Assembly (NCBI RefSeq): GCF_017968845.1
Contig: NZ_CP072876.1
Location: 1,178,001-1,242,000, forward strand
DNA from: Microbacterium sp. NIBRBAC000506063
Lineage (GTDB): Bacteria > Actinomycetota > Actinomycetes > Actinomycetales > Microbacteriaceae
Direction: 5' to 3'
DNA length: 64,000 nt
The notes under the pieces are model-generated. The model made no database searches, had not been told where the DNA came from, and worked only from the letters and a program-made list of their open reading frames with translations. Below are positions 9,537-17,288 of the stretch, piece by piece (the stretch's first letter is position 1; every line of letters starts with the position of its first letter). The position numbers and the translations under genes were made by a program.

Positions 9537-11158
9537 ATGGCGACATACGGGCAGACGCTGCGTCGCGGGCTCCCGCGCCGTCCCGGTGGCGAGCCCTGGC
9601 CCCCGCGGGCGAGGCGGTCGGCGTCGTGGCCGCGGTCGCCGCCGAGCCGGCACCAGTCGCCGAGCCCGCCGTGGCGGAGGTGACGGTGGAGGCGGTCCCC
9701 GTCGCCGCGGCACCTGTCGCGTCCACCGCGCCGACCGCCTCGACCGTGTCGGTGGTGACGTCGGTGCGCCGTGGCCTCCCGCGTGTGCCGGGCGGAGAGC
9801 CCTGGCCTCCGGCATCCGTCGTCGCAGCCGTCCCCGCAGCAGGTGCCCCCGCGCCGGTCGCAGCCGTCGCGGCGGCCCCTCCGCAGCGCCCGTCGCCGCC
9901 GAGCCCGTCGACGCGTCGTCGGCTCCCGCCCGCGCGGTCGCCTCGTCGAGCCCCGCGACCGGACGCTCGCTTCGCCGCGGCCTTCCTCGTACGCCCGGCG
10001 GCGAGCCGTGGCCTCCCGCGGGCTTCGCTCCCGCCGTCGTCGAAGAGATCGTCGACGAGACGGCGCTGCCCGAGCAGACGATCGAGGTCGCGGTGGCGAG
10101 CGGTTCAGGTGCTCCGGCATCCGTCGACGTCAGCACGCCGCTGCCCTTCCCCCGCACCGTGTGGCAGGGCGCAGCCGCCGCCGCCTGCAAGCGGATCAGC
10201 GTGCGGGCGTGAAGATCGTCGCGCCAGAGCCGAAGCGCATCGGGCCCTTCACCCGCCTGCAGTGGGCGGGAGCGGTCATCGTGGGCGGCGCCGGACTGCT
10301 GTTCGCAGCGGGAATGGCGGTGCTCGCCGTGCGCTGGCTGCTGTCGCTGGAGCCCTTCAGGACTGGCTCGTCACCTACCCGGGCGAGTACCACCTGCCCG
10401 AGGGCGCGCCGGTCGGCCTTCCGGCGTGGCTGGGCTGGCAGCACTTCTTCAACGTGTTCCTGATGGTGCTGATCATCCGGTCGGGGCTGCAGGTGCGCAC
10501 CGAGAAGCGTCCGACCGCGTTCTGGTCGCCGCGCGGCAACCCGAAGCGCAAGATCAGCCTGAACCTCTGGTTCCACCAGTCCCTCGACATCCTGTGGATC
10601 GTCAACGGAGTGATCTTCGTCGTACTGCTGTTCGTCAGCGGCCAGTGGATGCGGATCGTCCCGACGTCGTGGGAGGTCTTCCCCAACGCGCTGTCGGCGG
10701 TGCTGCAGTACATTTCGCTGGACTGGCCTACCGAGAACGGCTGGGTCAACTACAACTCCGTGCAGCAGCTCGCCTACTTCACAACCGTGTTCATCGCCGC
10801 GCCGCTCGCGATCGCGACCGGTGTGCGGATGTCGGGCATCTGGCCCAAGGATGCCAAGACGCTGAACCGTCTGTACCCGGTCGAGTGGGCGCGCGCCGTG
10901 CACTTCCCGACGATGATCTACTTCTGCCTGTTCATCTTCGTGCATGTCGTCCTCGTCTTCGCGACCGGGGCACTGCGCAACCTGAACCACATGTACGCCG
11001 CGCAGGGCTCTGCCGACCCGAACGCGTACGCCGACAACTGGGCGGGGTTCTGGATCTTCAGCGTCTCGATCCTCGTCATCGCCGGTGCGTGGGCCGCAGC
11101 CCGACCCCTCGTGCTCGCCCCGATCGCGAGACTGTTCGGCACCGTCTCCGGACGCTGA
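9537..11158 (+). CDS. Cytochrome b561-type membrane protein with repeated N-terminal motif, frame broken
   Basis: About 540 residues after repairs near 9600, 9880, 10190 and 10362. The first 220 residues are Ala/Val/Pro-rich and carry three copies of RRGLPRxPGGEPWPP, at about 9555-9603, 9760-9812 and 9970-10020, roughly 210 bases apart. The C-terminal part is a di-heme b561/Ni-hydrogenase cytochrome-b fold with four or more membrane helices; candidate heme histidines are in LPAWLGWQHFF, LWFHQSLDIL, RAVHFPTM and FIFVHVVLVF. The family carries electrons between soluble donors and quinone. Coupling to etfBA suggests a route from ETF to the quinone pool, which is inference. ATG 9537 is the only start that includes the first repeat. 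Confidence 0.78.
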
Positions 11159-11182
11159 CGGGCTTAGCGCGGGTGGTGTTCG

Positions 11183-11503
11183 ATGACGGACTGGCAAGGA
11201 GACTTGAGTTCCGTGTTTGCGATTCTTGCGAACGACGATCGACTCGCGCTGCTCCGGGAGCTGCTGAAACGACACAACACTCAGTCGGCAGGCACGTCGA
11301 TCACGACACTGGCTGAGCATGCCGGCGTGTCACGATTCTCAGCGTCACGGCACTTGCATCTGATGCGCCGTGTCGGCCTCGTTGTCGTGGAACGCCGTGG
11401 TCCGAGCGCCATACACAGACTCGACATTTCCCGATTCGAGGTGATCGAGGATTGGTTGTATCCCTTCCTCGATGCAACGACCAAGACCGCTCGCAACACT
11501 TGA
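11183..11503 (+). CDS. Winged-helix (ArsR-like) transcriptional regulator
   Basis: A 106-residue protein with a winged helix: LANDDRLALLRELL, then the recognition region LAEHAGVSRFSASRHLHLMRRVGLV and a beta-wing VVERRGPSAIHRL. There are no obvious cysteine metal-binding pairs, so it is probably not a metal sensor. It follows the cytochrome gene by 24 bases and may be read with it. The target is unknown. The 214 bases after it, up to the minus-strand hydrolase, have no convincing gene and a lower GC content. Confidence 0.72.
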   Translation: MTDWQGDLSSVFAILANDDRLALLRELLKRHNTQSAGTSITTLAEHAGVSRFSASRHLHLMRRVGLVVVERRGPSAIHRLDISRFEVIEDWLYPFLDATTKTARNT

Positions 11504-11717
11504 GAGCACGGTGTAGGAATCCGCCATTTCGTATGGAATCCTGAACCCGAAACTGCTGCCAAACACCGTGGAATAGCGGCATTTCTCGCCATCTCGAGCG
11601 GGAACCTACACGGGCCGTAGAAGCCCCACGCCAAGACGATAGTCTCCAGAGTAGGTGACAGACGCATGCGGAAGTCGGCCCAGTCACCCGTGAGGCTCCG
11701 CCTCGAATATGAGACTC

Positions 11718-12230
11718 AGGATGTCGAGCCGCCGCGCAAGTCCGCGGCGATCGCGTCGGTCAACCCGTCGAACTGGTGGCCGCCTGTGTCGTGAGGATGC
11801 ACCGCGGCAGCGGGCAGAAGCGCAGTGTTGAGGGCGAGGTGGGAGAAGGGCACGATCTCGTCGTCGCGACAGTGATGAAGCGAGAGGGTCTGCACAGGTT
11901 CCGGACCGTCGAAAGCGTACTCCTCGACGGCCCAGCCCTGGGGTTCCAGTCGGGCATTGCGAGGAGCACCGCGCGCCGCGGCAGTGGGCGCACTCGTTCG
12001 GCGAGCACCTTCACCAGGAGGGAGGCGCCGAACGAGTGCGCCGCCACGACGTCATCCGGTTCCAGGGCGTCGAGTGCGCGGCGGATGCGGGATGCCCACC
12101 CGTCGAACGTCATGTCATCGTCGGGGAGCCGGGGCAGATGCGCCGGGGTTCCGAGCGCTGCGCCGATCGCTTCGGCGAGGGGGCTATCGTCGTCGTATCC
12201 GCCTGCCCCGTGGATGAACAGGAGCGTCAT
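11718..12230 (-). CDS. Small alpha/beta hydrolase (RBBP9/YdeN-like), frame broken
   Basis: The N terminus MTLLFIHGAGG has the oxyanion HG motif, the nucleophile serine sits in AAHSFGAS, and after repair of one base near 11935 the chain continues through CRDDEIVPFSHL (acidic residue) and GGHQFDGL (catalytic histidine). About 170 residues, matching the RBBP9/YdeN group of small serine hydrolases. Physiological substrates of this group are poorly known. It lies 52 bases downstream of arsR on the same strand and may be read from the arsR promoter. Confidence 0.75.
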
Positions 12231-12282
12231 CCTCAGAGACTACGCCCGACTCGGTTCGCCGGACATGGAGGCGGTGGGAAGC

Positions 12283-12633
12283 TCAGGGCTTCGCCAGGAG
12301 GCCGGAGACCTGTTCGAGCGCTTCGGGGACGAGTCGGTAGTACGCCCAGGTGCCGCGCTTCGAGCGGGTGAGGAAACCGGCGTCGACGAGAACCTTGAGG
12401 TGGTGAGAGACGGTCGGCTGGGCCAGCCCGAGCGGCTCGGTGAGGTCGCACACGCACGCCTCTTCGCCGTCGTGGGCGGCGACGATCGACAGCAGCCGCA
12501 GGCGGGCCGGATCGGCCAGGGCCTTCAGCACGCGCGCGAGACGGTCGGCGTTCTCGGCGCTCATCGCCTCACCGGTAACGACCGAGCGGCACGCCCGCAC
12601 GTCCGTCAGCGGCAGCATCTCGATCGTGCTCAT
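12283..12633 (-). CDS. arsR: ArsR/SmtB-family arsenic-responsive repressor
   Basis: About 116 residues with the ArsR winged helix: ALADPARLRLLSIV, the metal-site helix EEACVCDLTEPLGL and the recognition helix QPTVSHHLKVLVDAGFL. The CVC pair plus an N-terminal cysteine (VRACRS) are likely As(III) ligands, as in actinobacterial ArsR proteins that combine N-terminal and helix cysteines. ATG 12633 is chosen because AGGA lies 7 bases upstream; an earlier ATG would add six residues. It is divergent from the arsenic operon, with inverted-repeat operators between them, so it should repress both units until As(III) binds. Confidence 0.9.
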   Translation of the reverse strand: MSTIEMLPLTDVRACRSVVTGEAMSAENADRLARVLKALADPARLRLLSIVAAHDGEEACVCDLTEPLGLAQPTVSHHLKVLVDAGFLTRSKRGTWAYYRLVPEALEQVSGLLAKP

Positions 12634-12653
12634 GCCTCGATCCTGCCACATAT

Positions 12654-12669
12654 ATTGACAACCGTCGAT
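12654..12669. promoter_or_regulatory. ArsR operator, arsR-proximal, imperfect
   Basis: ATTGAC-AACC-GTCGAT is an inverted repeat with one mismatch, close to the perfect repeat 37 bases downstream. It overlaps TTGACA at 12655-12660, which could be a -35 element. Two near-identical sites in the arsR/ars intergenic region fit one operator per divergent promoter. Seen directly: the repeat and its symmetry. Inferred: binding by the adjacent ArsR. Confidence 0.7.
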
Positions 12670-12690
12670 GTTTGCCCGCAGACTTCTTAT

Positions 12691-12706
12691 ATCGACATCC
12701 GTCGAT
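12691..12706. promoter_or_regulatory. ArsR operator, ars-operon-proximal, perfect
   Basis: ATCGAC-ATCC-GTCGAT is a perfect inverted repeat with a 4-base spacer, matching the site at 12654-12669. TTATAT at 12687-12692 overlaps it and may be the -10 element, so bound repressor would block polymerase. The repeat ends immediately before the ribosome binding site of the small cysteine-rich gene, which is therefore very likely the first gene of the ArsR-controlled transcript. Confidence 0.75.
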
Positions 12707-12722
12707 GAAAGGAGGTCTGATC

Positions 12723-12803
12723 GTGGACATCAACACCCTGTGCCTCGAGTGGGGCTGCCTGCCCGATCTCGATCAGGAGTGCTGCCCACCGGGCTGCTGC
12801 TGA
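12723..12803 (+). CDS. 26-residue cysteine-rich peptide with CCPPGCC tail, first in ars operon
   Basis: A short frame from GTG 12723 to TGA 12803, preceded by a perfect Shine-Dalgarno AAAGGAGG (12708-12715) at 7 bases. The product has six cysteines in 26 residues: Cys 7 and 12, then the tail QECCPPGCC. CCPGCC is the engineered tetracysteine tag that binds biarsenical dyes, so this tail could bind As(III). It lies between the ArsR operator and arsC. An in-frame ATG at 12705 would add six residues but has no ribosome site. It could instead be a regulatory leader peptide, since a stem-loop follows its stop. No homologue is known to me. Function is inference; existence as a translated gene is likely. 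Confidence 0.68.
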   Translation: MDINTLCLEWGCLPDLDQECCPPGCC

Positions 12804-12810
12804 CCAGACC

Positions 12811-12839
12811 GGTCGCTCCTGAGTGCACCAGGGGCGACC
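12811..12839 (+). promoter_or_regulatory. Stem-loop between the cysteine-rich peptide gene and arsC
   Basis: GGTCGCTCCT (12811-12820) pairs with AGGGGCGACC (12830-12839) over ten pairs with one G-U, leaving a 9-base loop. It starts 8 bases after the peptide stop and ends 26 bases before arsC. No T run follows, so it is not a standard terminator. It may protect or process the mRNA, or act with translation of the peptide to tune arsC expression. Confidence 0.6.
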
Positions 12840-12865
12840 TTCACGCCACATCAGAGAAGGAAGCC

Positions 12866-13285
12866 ATGACCGCTCAGAAACCGACCGTGCTGTTCGTCTG
12901 CGTGCACAACGCCGGCCGCTCCCAGATGGCCGCCGGCTACCTGCAGGCCCTGGCCGGAGATCGCGTCGACGTCCTCTCCGCCGGGTCCGAGCCGAAAGAC
13001 CGGATCAACCCCGTGGCCGTCGCCGCCATGCGTGAGGAGAACATCGACATCGCCGGGAACGCCCCGAAGCTGCTCACCGTCGATGCGGTGAAGGAATCGG
13101 ATGTCGTGATCACGATGGGCTGCGGCGACGCCTGCCCGATCTTCCCCGGCAAGCGCTACGAGGACTGGGACCTCGACGACCCGGCGGGCGAAGGCATCGA
13201 CACCGTGCGCCGCATCCGGGACGACATCCGTGCTCGCATCGAGAACCTCATCGGCGAGCTCTTTCCGGGTGGAGGTGACGCATGA
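12866..13285 (+). CDS. arsC: Arsenate reductase, low-molecular-weight phosphatase fold, mycothiol type
   Basis: 139 residues with the P-loop VCVHNAGRSQMA (CX5R), where the cysteine attacks arsenate, and the DP loop near WDLDDPAGEG. GCGDACPIFPGKRYEDW is typical of actinobacterial ArsC1/ArsC2 enzymes, which release arseno-mycothiol reduced by mycoredoxin rather than using the intramolecular cysteine cascade of the thioredoxin type. The frame is intact. AGAAGGAAG precedes ATG 12866. It is followed with ATGA overlap by a second arsC-like gene, and by an aquaporin that could let As(III) leave the cell. Confidence 0.92.
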   Translation: MTAQKPTVLFVCVHNAGRSQMAAGYLQALAGDRVDVLSAGSEPKDRINPVAVAAMREENIDIAGNAPKLLTVDAVKESDVVITMGCGDACPIFPGKRYEDWDLDDPAGEGIDTVRRIRDDIRARIENLIGELFPGGGDA

Positions 13286-13931
13286 GCGGGATGCGCGGGC
13301 TGGAGGGCTGCATTCTCCGGACTCGGTGCTGCATCGCGCTGCGGAACGGCTCGCGCAGCAGTTCGCCGGGATGGTCGGTGAGGAGACGGCGGAGCGGATC
13401 GTGTTCGAGTCTTATGCCGCACTGGCGCGCACCGCGATCGTGTCCACCCACCTGCCGAGCCTGGCGGAGAAGTTCGCCCGCGATCGGCTCACCGCGCTCG
13501 CGCAATCGCGCGGATTGATCGCCAAGCCTGTCCCGGAGATCCTCTACGTCTGCGTCCAGAACTCCGGGCGCTCTCAGATGGCCGCCGCGCTCACCCGGCA
13601 CCTCGGCGGCGACCGGGTGCACGTTCGCTCCGCCGGATCGCAGCCCGCTGCGGATCTGCTCCCCGACGTCGTGACGGTTCTGGAGGAGATGGGGATCGAT
13701 CTCTCCGAGGAGTTCCCCAAACCGCTGACCGACGACATCGTGCGCGCCGCCGACGCGGTCGTCACGATGGGATGCGGCGATGCCTGCCCGATCTACCCCG
13801 GCAAGCGTTACCTGGACTGGCAGTTGGGCGACCCGGTTGAGCTCGACCTCGACGGAATCCGGGCCGTGCGCGACGAGATCCGACAGCGCGTCGAGCAGTT
13901 GCTGGTCGACCTGGCGACCACCGAGTCGTGA
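13282..13931 (+). CDS. arsC: Second arsenate reductase with N-terminal helical domain, frame broken
   Basis: The C-terminal 130 residues repeat the ArsC/LMW-phosphatase domain: VCVQNSGRSQMAAAL with the CX5R loop, RSAGSQPA and GCGDACPIYPGKRYLDW. In front lies an additional region of about 70 residues predicted helical (RAAERLAQQFAGMVGEETA and ARDRLTALAQSRG), like the three-helix dimerisation domain in some mycobacterial and corynebacterial ArsC-type proteins. ATG 13282 overlaps the stop of the first arsC; one G is missing near 13310, which moves the start out of frame. Both copies keep the catalytic cysteine, so neither is obviously inactive. Confidence 0.85.
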
Positions 13932-14651
13932 GCGCACCACCGCTCTGGCGGCGCGCGCTCGCCGAGATGCTCGGCACGGGGATGCTGGTCGCCATCGTCG
14001 TCGGCTCCGGGATCGCCGCGCAGCGCCTCTCTGCAGACACCGGGCTGCAGCTTCTCGCGAACGCCCTCGCCACGGCTCTCGGCCTCGGTGTGCTCATCCT
14101 GCTCCTCGCCCCGTCTCCGGTGCGCATCTCAACCCCGCGGTGACGCTCGCGCTCGCCGTCGTGAATCGGCGCACCCGCAGCGCACTGAACCCGCGCACAC
14201 AGATCGCCTACGTGAGCGCGCAGGTCCTCGGCGGGATCGGCGGCGCGGTGCTGGCGAACGCGATGTTCGCCGTCCCCACCACGCTGTCCACCACCGAGCG
14301 CACGACCTCCGCGACCTTCCTCGCTGAGATCGTGGCGACCGCCGGACTCGTGCTGCTGATCGCCGGCCTCCTTCGCGCCGGGCAGTCCGCGCCCGTCATC
14401 GGAACCGCTGTCGGTGCCTACATCGGCGCCGCGTACTGGTTCACGAGCTCCACAGCGTTCGCCAACCCCGCCGTCACCGTCGGACGCATGTTCACCGACA
14501 CCTTCGCCGGCATCGCGCCCGCCTCGGTGCCGCCCTTCCTCGCCGCCCATGTCCTCGGCGCCGGCATCGCCATCGCGCTCGCCGCGCTGCTGTTCCCCGT
14601 CGGCGAAGCGCGCGCTCTCGACCCTCATCGCGAGAGCGAACACGCAGATAG
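13928..14651 (+). CDS. MIP/aquaporin family channel in the ars operon, frame broken
   Basis: Six-helix MIP channel with both NPA boxes: GAHLNPAVTLA after repair near 14108 and FANPAVTVGRM near 14463. The selectivity arginine follows the second box. In several bacteria an aquaglyceroporin replaces ArsB or Acr3 and lets As(III), formed by ArsC, flow out down its gradient; the operon position supports that role. The C-terminal end is uncertain: without another one-base repair near 14590 the frame would run into the convergent regulator gene, so TAG 14649-14651 is the proposed stop. GTG 13928 overlaps the previous stop. Confidence 0.82.
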
Positions 14652-14655
14652 TGCC

Positions 14656-15553
14656 TCAGTGGGAGCCGGGCGCCCGGATCGTCCGGGCGTAGTCCTCCTT
14701 CAGCACAGCGAGGTGGAGCCACGCCTCGGTGCGGATGACGCCGGGCACGGCGCGGAGGCGCTCGAGGCTCGCGTAGAGCGCACCGGCCGCCGATTCGACG
14801 AGTGTCACGACGGCGTCGAAGCGGCCGATGGTGAGGGCGGCGAACTCCACGCCGCTGCGTCCCTGCAGCTCCTCGATCAGCGCTGTCGGATCCGAGCCGG
14901 AGAGGTTGAGACCCACGCCCATCGACATCTGCCGGCGGGCTTGGCCCCGTGCCTCCACGGCGCTGATTCGGATGACGCTCCCGCCGATGAGCCGCTGCAC
15001 GCGCGCGGCCACGGCGGACGGGGAGAGGCGGACATCCTCCCGAGTGCGCGGAAGCTTCTCCGGCCGTCGAGCTGCAGGCGTTCGATGAGCGCGATGTCCG
15101 TCTCGTCGATCGTCACGCCGCCGCTGTGCTCGGGGATCGAGAACCCACGGATGACGCGCACATAGATGAGCGTGTTGATGTCGGCGACATGGGGATCTCA
15201 TGGACCCGGGAGAGGAAGCGGTAGAGCGCGGGCATCGAGCCCAGCCGCACCTCCGTGACGAGGTCATAGGTCCCGCCGATGGCCGAGACGAGCACGGTCT
15301 CGGCCATCCCGCGCAGGTGCCCGGCGACGATGTCGGCCGAGCCGTCGACCCGGATGGAGACGTGCGCGAGGACCCGTTGCCCGAGGACGGCGGGATCGAC
15401 CGCGGCCACGACGCGGAGTGTGCCGTCGTCGAGCATCGACCGCAGCCGTGCCGACACGGCGGCGCGCGGCTGCTGCAGGCCCGCCGCCAGATCCTGGATG
15501 CTGGCGCGGCCGTCCTCCTGGAGAGCCCGGACGAGCTCCGAGTCGAAGTCCAT
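14656..15553 (-). CDS. Lrp/AsnC regulator with two tandem modules, frame broken
   Basis: Two full Lrp/AsnC units in one chain of about 300 residues: an HTH ([20 protein letters not shown]) plus ligand domain, then a second HTH ([19 protein letters not shown], then [15 protein letters not shown]) plus ligand domain ending in [10 protein letters not shown]. Frames change near 15190 and 15060. Double-module AsnC proteins are common in actinobacteria and often control a neighbouring amino-acid gene. It starts at ATG 15553, only 22 bases from the remnant of the TPP enzyme, so its original promoter region has probably been removed or collapsed. Confidence 0.78.
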
Positions 15554-15574
15554 GGGTCAGACCGTCCTCAAAAT

Positions 15575-16241
15575 ACGTGGGAACGCATCGTCGAGCAGCT
15601 GATCGCGGCGATGGCCCCTCGGGGAGGGCGACGTCGACCTCACGGGCGAGCGCGCCGCCATCTCGGCGGAGATCCGTGCGGAGGCACCGGATGTCGTCGC
15701 CCTGGCGGAGACCATCGCCGAGGCGCTGCCGTCCGACGCGATCGTCGCCGGGGACTCCTCGCAGATCGTCTACCTGGGCCTTGCCAACGTGCTGCGGCAG
15801 GCCCGGCCCCACTCCCTCCTCTACACCCCGACCTACGCCACCCTCGGCTACGGGCTGCCCGCGGCGATCGGCGCCCGGGTGGCCGCGCCGGAGCGCCCCG
15901 TGGTCGCGGTGATCGGCGACGGCGCCCTCATGTTCTGCGTCAACGAGCTCGCGACCGCCGTCGAACAGCGGCTGGACCTCGTCGTCGTCTGCGTCGACAA
16001 CGGCGGCTACGCCGAGATCCGGCAGAACGAGGTGGACCGCGGCATCCGGCCCATCGGCGTCGACCTCGTCCAGCCGGACTGGCCGCTGCTCGCCCGCGCC
16101 TTCGGCGGAGAGGGCCGCCGCGCCGCGACCGCCGTCGAGATCGGGCCGGCGATCTCCGCCGCGCTCGCCGCGGGCGGCGTGCAGCTCGTGCACATCCCCC
16201 AGGCGGCGGTGTCCGCCACTCAGACCGGAGGCGAATCATGA
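15575..16241 (+). pseudogene. TPP-dependent enzyme, C-terminal half only (5' deletion)
   Basis: The sequence encodes the C-terminal, TPP-binding domain of an acetolactate-synthase/benzoylformate-decarboxylase-type enzyme: [24 protein letters not shown] and the diphosphate motif IGDGALMF followed by [12 protein letters not shown]. The N-terminal and middle domains (about 300 residues) are absent, and no start codon with a ribosome site precedes the conserved sequence. One base is also missing near 15615. The similarity begins 22 bases from the start of the divergent regulator, so a real deletion or an assembly collapse lies at about 15555-15575. It overlaps the agmatinase start by ATGA. In intact relatives such a gene, an agmatinase and a regulator can form one catabolic unit. 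Confidence 0.72.
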
Positions 16242-17209
16242 CCGAACCCGTCGGCCCCGTCGATGCGTCCGTCCACCCGCGCTACGCGGGGCTCGCGACC
16301 TTCGCGCGCCTGCCGCGCATCGAGGATGTGCCCCGCGCCGAGATCGCCGTCGTCGGCATCCCCTTCGACGCCGGCGTGAGCTACCGCCCCGGCGCCCGCT
16401 TCGGTCCCTCGCACGTGCGCGAGGCGTCACGTCTCCTGCGTCCGTACAACCCGGCGCAGGACGTGTCGCCGTTCGCGGCGGCGCAGGTCGTCGACGCCGG
16501 CGACATCCCGGCGAACCCCTTCAACATCGACGAGGCCGTGACCACGATCGAGGACGCCGCGACCGAGCTCGGCGAGCGGGTAGAGCGGATCGTCACGATC
16601 GGCGGCGACCACACCATCGCCCTGCCGCTGCTGCGCACGGTCGCGAAGAAGCATGGCCCCGTCGCCGTGCTGCACTTCGACGCGCACCTGGACACCTGGG
16701 ACACCTACTTCGGTGCCCCCGTCACGCACGGCACCCCCTTCCGTCGCGCGAGCGAGGAGGGGCTCATCGACCTCACCGCGAGCTGCCACGTCGGCATCCA
16801 CGGACCCCTCTACTCGAAGCAGGATCTCGAGGACGACGCGCGGCTCGGGTTCTCGATCGTCACGAGTGAGTTCGTCGACGAGCAGGGGATGGATGCCGCC
16901 ATCCGTCGCATCCGGGATCGCATCGGCGACCGCCCGCTGTACATCTCGATCGACATCGACGTGCTCGACCCCGCGCATGCGCCCGGCACCGGCACCCCGG
17001 AGGCCGGCGGGCTCACGAGCCGCGAGCTGCTGCGGATGCTGCGGAGCCTCGCCGACAAGAATCTCGTCGGCGCCGACGTCGTCGAGGTCTCCCCGCCCTA
17101 CGACCACGCGCAGCTGACCGCCGTGGCGGCGAGCCACGTGGTCTACGAGCTCGTCACGCTCCTCGCGGCCCGGATCGAGCGCGATCGAGACACGACCGAG
17201 ACCTCCTGA
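16238..17209 (+). CDS. speB: Agmatinase / ureohydrolase
   Basis: 323 residues with the intact ureohydrolase metal signature: [23 protein letters not shown] and [19 protein letters not shown], giving the histidine and aspartate ligands of the two Mn ions. The family hydrolyses agmatine to putrescine and urea, but guanidinobutyrase and related enzymes share this signature. The TPP-enzyme neighbour and the double Lrp regulator suggest guanidino-compound catabolism rather than polyamine synthesis. ATG 16238 overlaps the preceding frame by ATGA. Confidence 0.88.
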   Translation: MTEPVGPVDASVHPRYAGLATFARLPRIEDVPRAEIAVVGIPFDAGVSYRPGARFGPSHVREASRLLRPYNPAQDVSPFAAAQVVDAGDIPANPFNIDEAVTTIEDAATELGERVERIVTIGGDHTIALPLLRTVAKKHGPVAVLHFDAHLDTWDTYFGAPVTHGTPFRRASEEGLIDLTASCHVGIHGPLYSKQDLEDDARLGFSIVTSEFVDEQGMDAAIRRIRDRIGDRPLYISIDIDVLDPAHAPGTGTPEAGGLTSRELLRMLRSLADKNLVGADVVEVSPPYDHAQLTAVAASHVVYELVTLLAARIERDRDTTETS

Positions 17210-17288
17210 GCACTGCCGTGTAACCTGGACGAGGCGCGTCGGGAAGTCTGGTCGACACCATCTGTCGTCGACCGATTCGGAGTCGCCC

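Noticed and set aside
12801..12866. Classical attenuator terminator between the cysteine-rich peptide and arsC
   Set aside because: The stem is strong but no T run follows, so a rho-independent terminator is not supported; I keep only a structure-based regulatory possibility.
15200..15620. A gene fusion between the regulator and the TPP enzyme
   Set aside because: They are on opposite strands and the TPP side lacks a start; a deletion or collapse explains it better.
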